From Omphalotus guepiniiformis (taxonomy: Eukaryota; Basidiomycota; Agaricomycetes; Agaricales; Omphalotaceae), in assembly GCA_028554645.1 (NCBI GenBank), contig JAQOOI010000073.1:1116001-1180000 (forward strand): a stretch of 64,000 nucleotides of DNA, in the 5' to 3' direction. Made by a program: the position numbers and the translations under genes. Positions within the stretch are counted from its first letter, which is position 1. Each line of letters opens with the position of its first letter. Shown one piece after another: positions 51,987-64,000 of this stretch. Below the pieces are notes generated by a model. The model did not search any database. It was not told where the DNA came from and saw nothing but the letters and a program-made list of their open reading frames with translations.

Positions 51987-54289
51987 TTAGATGGTATCTT
52001 CAATCATCTTGTATCGCGAGTCTCGTGGAACAAACCTGCATTTGAACGGCACGGGTCGACTATCAAAGCAGAATCGATGATGAGTCAAGAGCTCAACTGA
52101 ACAGGAAGAAGAAACACATTTACCTGATAGTCTCATTTTGGAGGGCGCCGTCCAGTACAATCTCTTTACCATTTTCGTCAAGGTCCTGTAGAACATCGAC
52201 TGTGGCGAGAATTGTTGCCATAGCTATCCAGATACTAGTTTCAGCAAGGAATCGACCAGGGCAGATTCGTCAGGAGAAACGATGAGTACTCGGACCACTG
52301 TAGGCGTGAAGACTAGACTAGCGCACCGTCGACCGAAGCCCCAAACACCGGTAAAGTAAGGCTCGCCCAGTCCTTCTGGTTTTGGCAGGAATCGTAGTGG
52401 GTTGAACTTTTCCGGTTCGGTATAGGTCTTCTCATCCCGGCCCATCCCTCTGTTTATGGATTCAGTTACTCGGACAGACATTGTACAAGGAAATACTGAC
52501 CTAATGTTCCCGATAACAAAGGATCCTTTGGGAATGTACATGCCCTTGTAGATATCATCTTCTGTTGAGATATGAGGTAAACCTACATTAAACAAAGTGA
52601 AGAAAGTTAGGAAGAAAGCGATCGGCATCAACCTAGCGGAATGACAGGGAACCAACTACACGTAAAGGGTCTTGGTCAGTACAATTTCTGAGCAAGGGAA
52701 TAACACGTACCGCAAAGTCTCCTGCAGGAGACTTTCCAAGTAAGGAAGTGACTCGCGATCTGTATATTCCGGAAGACGGTCTTTCCCTACCACAGAGTCA
52801 ATCTCTTCCTGGGCCCGACGCTGCATCTCGGGGTGAAGTAACATCATCATCAGGAAGATGGTAATTGTTCCACTTGTCTGAGCATCACGAAGGGCAAGTC
52901 CGGAAGAATTAATATTGATAGTGAACGTCGACGGATAACAAGCACTTGTGGTGTCTATTCCAGCGCCAAACATGGATGCCGAGGCGCACTGGATGTCATT
53001 GAAAGTTATCGCGGAATTGAAATGTTCAACAGAGGATCCAGTGTTTTCGGGTGCAGAAAGGTTTTGAAGTTGGTCAAGGATGAAACTGTCTTGAGCACTC
53101 CCATCGGCCTAGCAGTGGAGTAGAAAAATGCTCAGGACGGAAGTGCGACGGGAGGCTGAAAAACTCACTATTTGTTTCTGGACAACCTCGACCGGGTATT
53201 CGTGAATTTTCCGAACTGCACCACTGAGCTCCCGCGCTTTCGCGCCGTAATACGCTCCTGGGAACCACGAGGGGAAGTACTTCACTAGTTTAAAGAGATT
53301 GTGATGTTCAGCCCGGAAAATACATGATGAGCTTGAAACAGAGAACATACACCACGGGAAGATGTCGACAGGCGTGCTGCCTGGTGTTCCAACACTGGTT
53401 GTAGCGTGTGCTTGGTCCTCGATCACCTTGAGCAAGGCATCATCGTTTGACGATATCTTGTATCCCATATCAATCCGCGCGATTATCGCTGAAATAAACC
53501 TAGATGGAACTTAGGCACAACCCAGACCAAATGTAAAGCACGGGTACATACTTTGAAAGATAAAACTCATGCTCATTCTTCGTAGTGGCTATGCTCCTAG
53601 TTAAAGCACGAGCTTCCTCAATCTGAATTGGATTGTACGCCAGCATTTCTTGATGCCCGAGGAGAGTCTGTACGAGCCTTCGAATCTTGAAAAAGTGCTT
53701 CCCGTATGGAAGGAAAGGGAGACAGTCCATCCATCCGAGTCTAATGTTTCGGCAGTGGGTGAGAAAAACAAAGAAACAAGTTATGTTTGAAACGCGCTCT
53801 CAAGGGGCGCGACGTACATCTCGAATGTAGCAATTTTCTGCGGTCTGCAACTGTATTTTGATCCTTTCTTATTCAAAAGATCATGTGCCGCTTCCAGGCT
53901 ACCCAGAACGATGACATTCCGTCCAAGAGCTCGCAAATGTATCACGTCGCCTGTAAGCGCCCCACAGACGCTCATATCAGTAAGATGTTTATCAAAAGTA
54001 AGAAATACAGGAACCCAGACTCACCGTAGGTTTTGCTCCACTCCTGGAAAGTATCTGCAGGATTTGTAGATGGAATGAGGCGCAAGTGGCCTATGATGGG
54101 GTCCGCAGGTGGACCGGGGGGGAAAGGGACATTATTTCGTTTTCCCTTGAGGGATTGGTTGAGCAGGTAGAATCCAATGGATGCCAGTGCGATCGTGACA
54201 TAAGGTACGTTCCCCAGTTCGAGATCCCGCAACGTAGTCGGTAAACTACTCCTGATTGTTTCGCTGGATAGGTTCAAGATAGACTCCAT
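51987..54289 (-). pseudogene. Cytochrome P450, probably damaged at the heme loop
   Basis: Microsomal monooxygenase. The N-terminal membrane anchor (VPYVTIALASIGFYLL) is followed by the proline hinge PFPPGPPADPIIGH. Also present are the C-helix region, I-helix AGIDTT, the K-helix ExxR as ETLR, and PEKFNPLRFL. The heme loop WGFGRR is separated from ICPGRFLAET by a 59-base segment with a GT donor but CG where AG should be. The only canonical acceptor nearby would delete the heme cysteine. A second oddity is a 72-base in-frame segment inside the I-helix. The 3' end reads through to a stop at 51987. It is either a pseudogene or uses non-canonical splicing. Family is basidiomycete; subfamily and substrate cannot be given. 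Confidence 0.72.
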
Positions 54290-55725
54290 CGCGGTGCTAA
54301 TGAGTAGCCTGGTTTCACAAATGCTTCAGCAATTTAAAGAAAAACAACATACCCGTGTTTATCCGAAGAGAACGTACTCTAGTGATGAAAATGAATAGGA
54401 AGAAACGAAATCTCCCTGCGCTACCCGACGAAATGTACCGTGAAACTATCTTTCAGTGTCATGTTCACGAAAAGACGAGCAAACAGCCGCGCTACGGTAA
54501 TAAAAACATCGTGCAATTTCCATTGGTAAGCATCATCATTCGGATGTGCGGAGACACCATCATGGCGGAGATGGTGCTGTTGTTATGGAACCTCGACCCA
54601 GTCCGAGTCAGCTTTGATCACTGAGCTCAGTGTTATTACCGTCACTACAATTGAGAACCGCGTTTTCACTCATATAACCTAAATGAGACGGGCTCGATGG
54701 TAATAGCAAATGGATACTATTACAGATACAAAATGTTACTTGATATTCCGGGAAAGCGAGCTCTCTGGGGAAAGACAAATTCCTGTGCCGTCGTCCATCG
54801 AGTGAGCTCCGTCTTTAGTACCACCGTAGGGACAAATATTCACCCCATCTCCGAACTAGGGCGGTGACGGTGATGTTCTCAGTCAATGCACTGTCTTGAT
54901 TCACAGCCAGGTCGTGCGATGTAGAAGGTGCAGCTGGAGGATGGAATGTCAAGATGGAAGAAGAGTTTTCAAACTCGATGGTGGAACATTGAACTTTTTC
55001 TGGAGGGCAGCGAGACTGAGTAATGAGATGTCAAGATTCAGCTAAAATACAAAGAAAAAGGAATAGACGTACCCCCAGCATAGGTGCATAAGAGCTTGTC
55101 AATGCAGAATGAAATCTTCGTATGCTTGCAGATGTTTGAGGGCGTCTTCCTCAGGATCGTGCCAATTGTTTTTCAAAGCTTTGTAAGTTGAGTGTTCTCC
55201 TCCAGCATCTGATTTTGTTCTCCTATGATACGTCAGGTTCGGAACTCGCAGACTTGCTGAGTGGGTGGTGAACGTTTGAACACTCAAGTGCATTCTTTTG
55301 TCGGTTCATTGTAACGTAAGCCGTAGTGTGGTTGAAAGCAAGCTAGGAGGCCCATGCGTCACGCGTCAATGCCTAACTTATTGCATTGCGATTTGTCTTT
55401 CTTGGAAGAGCGTGGAAGTGAGACGTCGAGGAGCTTCGAGGTCGAGCATGTATTAACTGTGAAGGGAGGAGTAATAAAGGGAGTGCCGCGTCGTGCACGC
55501 GAAGGGGTCTCGGGCGGGTCTCGGGTACCGGGCCGCGCTGGACAGTGGTCCAAGCGTTCTTTCGCTCTTTTCCATTTGGGAGATAAGTAGAATTAGTACC
55601 GCAGAAAACAAATGTTCACATGCAGAGAACTTCAACAATCATTCATACGACAATGCTGAAACCGGTCACTGGCCAAGAAAACCCGCGATGTGTATGAGCT
55701 TCCAATCAAGGGTATATACACCATT
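54290..55725. other. Intergenic stretch, no gene recognised
   Basis: About 1.4 kb between the P450 start and the ASK1 end. No supported frame. It holds the second copy of the 19-base repeat (55546-55564). Confidence 0.45.
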
Positions 55726-57936
55726 TCAACTATTCCTGTTCCACCCTGCGGGCGTTGGACTATCCTGTGTTTTCCCTATCTGCTCTGTCAGCCCAGCAGT
55801 GTCCATCAGATTCCCACCATGTAACATCAACTCCTGACCACCGCCCGCGATCCACTCCCTTCTCCCAGGCGGAACCCCAAATAACGTCTCTGACTGGCCA
55901 TCATTACCAGACCCTTGCTGCATATTCACATATGAATCATCATCGAACGAGTCGTCGTCGTATATATCCTCCACAGACACGCCCCTTGCGAAAGGGTGCA
56001 CGGGTACAACATCGGGATTAAGGCCTTCTAGAGAATTACCATCTTCAACAGAGTCGAACGAGTCGTCTTCATCCGATGGGTGTCTGTTCTGTGATGCCAT
56101 TAGAAACGCGGCGGATGGGTGTGCGGTATTGTTGACTTCGTCATCGTAGTAAGAATCATCCTCGTCGAGATCTTCTTCAACGATCTCTGCGCCTGGATCT
56201 AGCTCCTGATACGGTATCTGGTATTGCGGAACAGGCGTGGCGTATTCATGGTCGTTCATATCAAGCTGACCCGCTATAGCTGAATCGAACGAGTCCATAT
56301 TCGCACCGAGCGCCTGGACCGGCGGCGCAAGGTATTGGGGACGAGATTGGGAAGGACGGTGAAATTGGAATTGCGGAGGGGACGACGACGGGCCGGCCAT
56401 CTGTTCAGACTCACCAGCGCTTGACCACTCATACGGCCTCGCATCAGGAGAGAAATTTTTCACAGCCCCAGGCAACGGCTCCCTCAAACCAACCTGCCTC
56501 ATCATACTCGCCAAACTCGAATCCGTAGCCATCCCGCTGCTGGTACTCGCATCCCTCCCGTACCTCGATAACGAAGGCGGCGTCAGGACTGTGCTCAAGC
56601 TCGAATCGGTACCGCTCTCCAGTTGCTTGAACAATCCCCGGATGGGCTTTCCAGCTCCTGAGGATTTCTTCTGGATGTCGCTCACGAGATCGCGGGTGAT
56701 TCGCGCCGCGGCCACTTTCGAAGGTGTCTGGCCTAGTTTGAGCAGTCCAAGCTCTGCGGAAGAACGAGGAGGTCGCGCGGGCGACATTAGCACAGGGGGT
56801 GACATTCCCGGTGGAAGTCCGTCAAATGAGTCGTCGTCTGAATCTTCTTCGTCTTCTTTTTTAGCGGGAGTTACCGTGCGATTGCGATAAGAAGAGGGCT
56901 GTTTGACGTTGCGGAAGCGTTGTGGTGTCATGACAGAAGGATCGCGAAGGTTGACGATACCACTCCAGTTGGATGGGTTAGTGTTTGGAGGGAGGTATGG
57001 GTTGAGTTCTTTCGGAATCGGGGTTTTAATCTTGCCTCTCGGACGAAGGGGAGAGACAGCAGGACCGGGTGTAGTAGAAGAAATGTCTTTGGATGTATAA
57101 AGATTGTGACGGAGAAGATTGCGAAGAAGAGGTTCGGGTTGCTCTCTTCCTTTACCTTTGTCAAGTGAAGGTTCATCGTGCTGGGAAGAGGACGGGTTAA
57201 TTGAGCGGGGTCCAGCCGTCGTATCTGCATCATCTTCAGAAAGACTTTTGATTTCTCGGTCTAGCCTCAGTAATGGAGATTCCACAGAAGCCGACCAGGA
57301 AGGGTCGTCAGGATTGGGTTGAGATCCGAGCGAGCGCGTCACGCGTTCCGTCGCAGGAGTGGAGGAGAACGCTCCTTGACCAGGCATAAATGAGGGTTCA
57401 GTAGATGCCATGCTTTGTTCGTGTTCCTGCGTGGCAGATGCTTCTGGGGTGCTGGGCTGCGCATCTACCTCTGATTCTCTTTGTTCGGAGGGTTGTTCAT
57501 TCACGGTGGAATATTCTTCATAAGTAGGGATACGGATTTGAGCAGCTTGTTCGTAGAAAGACACCCAGAACTAGCAGAACCTAAGCATAGATGACACTCA
57601 ATTCGGAAAGTAACCACTCACCTTTGCTGCATTTCTCACTGGCTCTGTCCCAACCGCGTAGCGCTTTACAGCAGGCAAAATCTTAGAAGACAGCAGATGA
57701 TGAATCTTTGAGAAGTTTTCGTCGATATTCTGTAATTTGAAAACTTGAGTGGGTTTTCATGATGAACCTCGGATGATCCGCACCTGTAATTTGAGAGTAA
57801 TCAGCTGCTCTATCTGCTCTATTTGATCGTGAGGAGATGCAGATGTATCCAGTCCAGGAATTTCGATAGATGCAGGATCTGGGTTTGGCTGCCATCTGGG
57901 AGGATTCGGAGGAATAGGTTTGCGATTATCTGGCAT
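55726..57936 (-). CDS. ASK1: DASH/Dam1 complex subunit Ask1
   Basis: Kinetochore protein of the DASH ring, which couples chromosomes to spindle microtubules. Three exons on the minus strand (57936-57784, 57729-57622, 57570-55726) join in frame to 701 residues. The N-terminal conserved domain is clear: a Pro-rich start, then IEIPGLDTSASPHDQIEQIEQLITLKLQ, NIDENFSKIHHLLSSKILPAVKRYAVGTEPVRNAAKFW. The remainder is long, acidic and Ser/Pro-rich, with repeated DDSFDS/DDDSFD clusters, typical of phosphoregulated tails; SP and TP sites are frequent. It shares a 416-bp divergent promoter region with DUS2. Much longer than the budding-yeast protein, as is usual for basidiomycetes. Confidence 0.88.
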
Positions 57937-58352
57937 CGTCAAAGCTGGAAGAAGGTCAATGAGCACCATACGAGCGTGTGAACTTGGCACAACCGGTCGT
58001 TTCTCACGGACTTTGCACGGACTTGTGTACTCATTTGTCCTTAGTTTATGGATTATCAAAGGCCAAAGAAAGTTGTAGATACTCTATCTGTGAAAATATC
58101 TTCCTCAGAAAGTTCTCATTGTTCTCATTGACTGCTTTCCAAAATGACACGCAGACTCAGGTTGATTTGCGCGACGTTGGCGCGACGCGTCTGTTTGGCC
58201 GAGATTGATCATGTTTGTTATGTCAGGCAACAACAAACAAATCGGGATCGGTAGCAAATCAATCGTCTTGTTCGTCCCCTTACATGCACATTCTGTGCTC
58301 CAGTCGTCATCGCCTAAAAATCTTTTTGACACAGTTTCCGCTGTCGAAGGCG
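57937..58352. promoter_or_regulatory. Divergent ASK1-DUS2 intergenic promoter region
   Basis: 416 bp between the two start codons, which must serve both genes. No TATA box stands out. Confidence 0.5.
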
Positions 58353-59813
58353 ATGTCAAGACGCACTCACTCCGAGTCACCCATTCCTCGTAGCCCAAAG
58401 AGGGCAAAAATCGAACACTTGACAAAGGATAGTTTCAAAGATGCACTCGTTCTGGCTCCTATGGTTCGTTCTGGTGCTCGTATGTAGGAAATGAATTCAT
58501 CTGTCTTTGTACGTGTTTTTGATAGTTATGAAACGCCAGTTCCGACTCGTTTATTCGCTCTAAAACACGGGGCCACCCTCGTATGGGCGCCGGAGACGGT
58601 CGATAAAGCGATTTTGCATGCTGAGCGAGTGGTGGATCGTGAGTACCTATGTGTGTATGCGTCTGATCTATGAGCTGATGAAGTTTTAGCTGTCACGGGC
58701 GTCGTATCCTACAACGGAAAATCTCGAGCGATATGGACGACACATCCCATCGAGAAACCTTACCTCATCTACCAAATCGGCTCAGCAGACCCAGAACTCG
58801 CAGTAAAAGCAGCCAAGACTGTGCAACAAGACGTTTCTGGCTTTGATCTTAACTGTGGTTGCCCGAAGCCGTTTTCTACACATGCTGGTATGGGTGCAGC
58901 GCTCCTAACGAATCCCGACCTCCTGTGTTCTATTTTGACTGCGTTGCGCCAAGCTATGCCCCCTGAAATCACCGTCACTGCTAAGATCCGTCTCCTACCT
59001 TCCCAAGAGGACACTCTCAAGCTCGTCGAGCGCATCGTGAACACTGGTATCAGCGCATTAACTGTACATTGCCGCACCAGGAATATGAGGGAGAGGGACA
59101 AGGCCGTGATAGAACGGTTGAGGGAGATTGTGGATTTTGTCAAGGGCATGGGAAAGGATATTGCAGTGATTGAGAATGGAGACTGTCTGGGCGCGGAGGA
59201 TGCCAACCGAGTACGGGATGTGACAGGAGCTCATTCAGTGATGATTGCTCGCGCGGCGGAGTGTAATCCTTCGTGTTTTTCTTCGACTCCACTCAGTGAT
59301 ATTCACGAAACTCTTATACCATCGTATCTTCGCTTGTCTCGATACCTCGATAATCACTGGAGTCTCACCAAGTTCTGCGTCTCGCAGTTCAAGGGTACAC
59401 ACACTAAGCCTGATGGGAAGACAGAGGACAGACGTATTCGGGAAACAGTTGTTAAATCACGCTCTTATGACGATGTGACGGAGATTGCTGGGACATGGAC
59501 AGGCGAAGAAGACTTTCGGGAGATCATCAGAGCCATTGAGGCTAGACCACCTAGAGACCATGACCATGCTGGTCATGAACTAGTCTTGGAACCGCTGTCA
59601 GAGTCGACCCACTCGCAGTCCGACGTTGAAGAGGTTCCGAATCCGACACTCTTTATCACTCCGACAGGTACCCAGAATCCCGAGCCTCCGGGTTCTGGTG
59701 CACCTCGCGTGGCTGATCCTTCCAGAACTATTCCTGCGTTGATTACGGGGCAGGATCCACTGACGCCAACTCCCACTTCTACTGCAAGGATGACTGCGGC
59801 AATATCAGTCTAG
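58353..59813 (+). CDS. DUS2: tRNA-dihydrouridine(20) synthase
   Basis: FMN-dependent reductase that converts uridine to dihydrouridine in the tRNA D-loop. Three exons (58353-58483, 58526-58638, 58690-59813) give 455 residues. Motifs: LAPMVRSGAR near the start, PTRLFALKHGATLVW, the catalytic cysteine in FDLNCGCPKPFS, TVTAKIRLL and ALTVHCRTRNMRERDKA. Then ENGDCLGAEDA and MIARAAECNPSCF complete the TIM barrel. A helical domain and a Thr/Pro-rich tail follow. The start at 58353 was chosen as the first ATG leading straight into the family N-terminus. The first intron, 42 bp with GTAGGA donor, is short but gives the correct frame. Confidence 0.9.
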
Positions 59814-60589
59814 CTGTCAGGTGTATGATATGTACGTTCTTTCCACCAGGTTACTGTAGATGCTCTAGTATTGCTCATATATTGCTTATCGTTATCGATG
59901 TCGTTATAATCATTATTCCTGGCTCGTCGGATCGTAAATGAGCAGAAGATGGCCACTGGATGGCACGGAACCCGGCAGCTACGAATTCGGAATCAGCCCA
60001 ACATGGTTCGAGATTTACGAATATTTTTTTCTCGTTCTTTTCACATTTTCGCAAAATGATAATCCGTTTTCCTGGAGGCTGGAAGACTGGAATCCTGTCA
60101 TCGGAATCAAAATGGTCCCGAATTGGAAGGAAAGGTGCCTTATATGGACGATCGATCAAAAAGTGTCAGTGGTAACCGAGGCTGTAGAACTGTGCAACGA
60201 GCTAGAAAGGAATTGTAGCTAAACTTTATCTTATTATTCATGCTTGGGAGAGGAAGCCATCTTCATCTCTTCCTTTTAAACCACCACCACTTTCGACCTT
60301 GCTGGTCTCAAGGTCGATATTCTTCGACTTTCTGACAATCTCCTGCAGGGACAATCAAACAAGAGCGCAATTTCGCCCCTGTTTGAGGCTTAGGAGGTAT
60401 GTTTTCTTCTCGATCAGGAACGCTCTCTCCGCATTCATATATGTATGTTGACTGATTGGCCAGCGCCCAACACACCGCCCATCACATTGGCAGACGTCTG
60501 TTGCCCAGTCCTTTTTCTTCCCTGGACACCCAGGTTGAAGCTCTTTCCTTTACTCCCTTGTTCCCCTCTCACCATTGTCTTTCGTTAAT
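59814..60589. other. Intergenic region upstream of the glucanase
   Basis: 776 bp with no supported gene; a 94-codon open frame at 59938-60222 shows no family resemblance. The last 100 bases are pyrimidine-rich, as in many fungal leaders. Confidence 0.5.
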
Positions 60590-63500
60590 ATGCGTTTCTC
60601 GAGTGTTTCGTTCATCCACTCTGTCGTTCTTTATCTTTCGTTTTCTTTTGCCCCTGTGCGAGGAACATCTTCGCACTCCTCTGTCATCAGCAAGAGGCTA
60701 GTACACCATAGGACCCCCGCTTCTTTTTCAAACGATCTGTCGCTGAACGTGACGAATCGCGATTCCTTGGATGATCAACCTGATCTGAGGAAACGCGATG
60801 GGACAAAGTATGTGTTCATGCATCATGTGAGTTTACCGCGTTTGCTCTTTGGAAGTTTTCTTGACTCGTTGCTTTCTTTAGATTGTCGGAAGTACGTATC
60901 TTGCTTGGATCGTTCGGGTTTCAACTAATTTTTGAGCCGTACTCTTTCACCAGATACGTGCGTATGGTTCTTTGTGTTGCCTTATCCGCCCGAACTCAGA
61001 TCTCGTTAGCTATGGCTATGACTACAATGCATGGTCAACCGATTTCACCCTAATGCTTGCAAAGCAAATGTCCGTCAACCATTCCATCTTAATTCACATT
61101 CGTCCTTGACTCGTCTGCTCCACCCCTTCCTAGCGATGCCGTAGCTCTCAATATTGGCAGTGACAGTTGGCAACTAGCCCAGATATCCACGGCCTATAAC
61201 GCTGCTGCCGCCGTAGGCATGAAACTGTTCATCTCATTTGACTATACAGCATTTCCGTGTGATGTCTCCCAGACGGTAAATTACGTCAACCAGTTCCAGT
61301 CCAGCCCCGCTCAGTTCAAAGTTAATGGGCGCCCGATGATTTCGAGCTACTCTGGTTATTGTCTCGGTACTGGTGGATGGCAGAGCATCAAATTGCAAAC
61401 CGGAGGGTTTTTGATGCCGTTCTTCTACGGTCAGGATGATAATACGCTGAGAAGCACTGGCAGTTTCAGTTTCTTGGATTCGTGGTATTGGTACGTTTTT
61501 CCTTATCAGTACATCAATGAGAAAGACTGATGTCTGTCACTCTGTCTAGCTGGGGATGTGCTTGGCCTCAAGGTAACTATCCCAAAAATGTGAGCTGTTG
61601 TTTGACTTCGGAGATCATTCTTGTTCTTACTTTGACATGTTGATTGGTGCCCGCAGACCAACGATGACAACTATTGTACGGATTTGACATTCACTTGGTG
61701 ATACTCAGTTCTAACCTGCATCATTCAGATCTTGGTGTCCTCGGTTCTCGATATGCCACCACCCTCAGTGGATGGATTTACACTCATTTCAACTATGCGG
61801 GCAAGAACTTCTACTTGCGTGGTGACGATTGGCTCATTCTCAGCCGCTGGGAAGAGCTGGTCGCCATGCGGAACCAGCTGACTTTTGTCGAGATGGTGAC
61901 TTGGAACGCGATTTCTCGTCTTCATACGCCACAGAAGACCGGTGTTCTGAAATCGTTTCTGTTTCCGTTTTCAGGAACGATTTTGGCGAATCTGACTAGT
62001 ATGGACAATTCATCATCATGACAAACTATGCAATACGAATTGAACCCATATTTTGTTTTCTCTTATGATAGTTTCGGTCCCTTGACTTCCGGTCTTCAAC
62101 CTGATGGTATGTTGAGATAAGTCTGAATCTGTGAAGTTTGTGTTCAGTCGTTTTTGTCGTGGGCAGGTACTACATGGGCAACGGGCTTCCCCCACACTGG
62201 ATTTTTCGAACTTTCCGCTTACTACATTCAAGCTTTCAAGACAGGCTCGTACCCGCAGATCACGGTCGGTTCAAGTTCATATACCACTTTACCATGATAT
62301 CTGAATCTCAGCAAACATCCCATTTAGCAAGATGTTATATACTTCTGGTCGCGCCCTCATCCTGCAGGTATCACTGCCACCAACGACCCGCTACCGAAGC
62401 CGTCTGGCTGGGATTGGACCTCTGTAAGAAGACCTGTATCCTCTTGGTTGTATGAGAATAACATCAGAACTCATTACAGGATAACCTCTGGGCCGCAGCT
62501 TTCTGTTCTTCTACTTGCAGCGTGACCCTCCAGGTTGGCACTTACTCCCAGGACTTTAATAATCTCCCGTACGGTGTCAACAAGCTCAAGCTCCCGTTAA
62601 ACGCGTTTGGGTCCGTCACGGTGAAGATGGTTAAGAACGGGGTTGAGGTTATCAATTACACCCCGAGTGATTTCCAGTATCAGAGCTGGACTGCAAAATG
62701 TAGGTTTTTTATTTTATCTTCCTGCATTTGAAGGACGGTAAGGCTTATGGAGACTATTGCAGACAATTACAACGCATATGTTGGATATGCCAGTGAGATT
62801 CCTTGTGCTGAGTTTGATGACTTTATTTGAATTAGTACTTTTTAGCTGCGACCGCGGTGTCTACCCCCACTTCGACTAGTGCTTCTACCTCCACCTCCAC
62901 CTCCACCTCCACCACTTCCACCGCCACTTCCACTCCCACACCGGTGAGCGGATGGACAAGTCTTGGATGTGTTGCTGAGGGCACCACTGGAACGCGGCGA
63001 GCCTTGACCGGAGCTAGCTACAGTCAGAATGGTATGACGCCGGCCGTCTGCTCTTCTCTCTGTGCGGGTTATCAATATTTCGGGTTAGAGAACGGGTACG
63101 TCCTCTTTCTTTAGAACAATCAATCTCCCGCTGATAGCGGCCTTTCGTTTCCAGAATCGAGTGTAAGAGCATCCTACCACCTTCTCTTACGCATCTGCCA
63201 TGACATGCTTACTGATATTCTAGGCTACTGCGGTAACACTCTGTTGAACAATGGTGCTTCGGGCGCTGTCGTCAGTTCTGGAAGCTGCTCAGCTACCTGC
63301 AACGGCGATGCATCGCAGCTGTGTGGCGGTGGCTGGTATCTGAGTGTTTACAAGGCAGCAAGTTTCAGCACTCCCTCGGCATCCGGCTACATCGGATGTA
63401 TGTCTGAGGGTACGACTGGCACGAGAAGAGCTTTGACCGGAGCCAGTTTTACCAACTCAGCGATGACACCTGCTAAATGCCAAAACTTGTGTGCCGGCTA

Positions 63501-64000
63501 CACATATTCTGGGACTGAGTATGGGTGAGTGTCGTCGTGTATCTCGCTTGCCGACATAGTATGTCTGATCTCAGGGTTGCAGGTCTGAATGCTATTGCGG
63601 TAATACTCTTACGAATAATGGCGCAACTGGAGTCATAGTGAGCGATAGCCAATGCACATCTGTTTGTGCCGGGGATAGCAGTAAAATATGTGGTGGAGGC
63701 TACATGCTATCTCTCTACGGAGGAGCTGTAAGTTTTTTCCATTATCTGTGAAGCCGAATTAGATTCATGTGGCGCGCACTAGGGTGCTGGTTCTTCTAGT
63801 TCTGCTACATCGTCAAGCTCCGCCAGTTCTTCGTCCTCGACTTCCACATCCTCTACCTCTACTTCCTCCGCCGGCTCACCGTCTTCAACAGCCTTCTCTC
63901 TCCTCGGATGTGTTGCAGAAGGTACAACGGGCACTCGGCGTGCGCTTACAGGTGCCAGCTATACCAGCTCTGCAATGACACCTGCAATGTGCCAGGCTAA
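60590..64000 (+). CDS. GH71 alpha-1,3-glucanase (mutanase) with WSC domains, 3' truncated by the window
   Basis: Predicted secreted enzyme that hydrolyses alpha-1,3-glucan of fungal cell walls. The start MRFSSVSFIHSVVLYLSFSFAPVRG is a signal peptide. Early exons are tiny: 60590-60826, 60882-60891 (10 nt), 60954-60957 (4 nt), 61010-61069; together they give FMHHIVGNTYGYDYNAW. GH71 blocks follow: DAVALNIGSDSW, GMKLFISFDYTAF, MISSYSG, NFYLRGDDWLILSRW, VTWNDFGES and YFWSRPHP. After a C-terminal beta domain and a Ser/Thr linker come WSC domains (LGCVAEGTTGTRRALTGASY...ECYCGNTL...CGGGW); two are complete and a third is cut by the end. One intron near 61895 needs a non-GT donor for WND, so this allele may be mis-spliced. 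Confidence 0.87.
62870..62945 (+). repeat. Ser/Thr-coding simple repeat in the glucanase linker
   Basis: Repeated CCACCT/CTCCAC units encode a TSTSTSTS linker between the GH71 part and the first WSC domain, likely O-mannosylated. A similar Ser-rich linker occurs at 63785-63890. Confidence 0.7.

Noticed and set aside
59938..60222. 94-codon frame upstream of the glucanase
   Set aside because: No homology, no intron structure, and it lies in the promoter region of a highly expressed-type gene.

Overview
The window comes from a filamentous basidiomycete, most likely an Agaricomycete. The genes are dense and cut by many 45-60 bp spliceosomal introns. Several families are typical of mushroom-forming fungi: a divergent kinase-like protein, a GH71 glucanase with WSC domains, a DASH subunit and a microsomal P450. 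No CRISPR array, tRNA or rRNA gene was seen.

Left flank (1-10.3 kb): a zinc alcohol/polyol dehydrogenase (+), dephospho-CoA kinase (+), mitochondrial isoleucyl-tRNA synthetase (-) and a divergent protein kinase (+). Right flank (47.1-64 kb): a Ser/Pro-rich hypothetical protein (-), a cytochrome P450 that looks damaged (-), DASH subunit Ask1 (-), tRNA-dihydrouridine synthase 2 (+, divergent from ASK1) and a secreted GH71 alpha-1,3-glucanase with at least three WSC domains (+, cut by the window end).

Centre (10.34-47.11 kb): a nested retrotransposon island. A Ty1/copia element (415-bp LTRs, 5-bp target duplication GTTTC, half-tRNA primer site) is split inside its polyprotein gene by two very large Ty3/gypsy-type elements. 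They lie head to head: element A (13510-28569, 15.06 kb, sense strand minus) and element B (28574-45096, 16.52 kb, sense strand plus). The copia frame resumes exactly after them. GCGC occurs at all three junctions, so both elements appear to have used the same 4-bp palindrome.

The most interesting content is in A and B. Each has gag, protease and pol in three frames, joined by two conserved candidate -1 frameshift sites. Gag homology extends well upstream of the first AUG. Between pol and the 3' LTR each carries two antisense, intron-containing accessory genes, here called X and Y, homologous between A and B. Each accessory gene is preceded by a module made of a polypurine-tract-like run and a short inverted repeat whose arms differ in all four copies but always pair around the same four-base loop. 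Each element is also sprinkled with its own short motif (CTAGACCC in A, GTTAGATACTC in B). Together these suggest retroelements with their own antisense expression and regulatory system. Function is inference; homology, architecture and motifs are read from the sequence.
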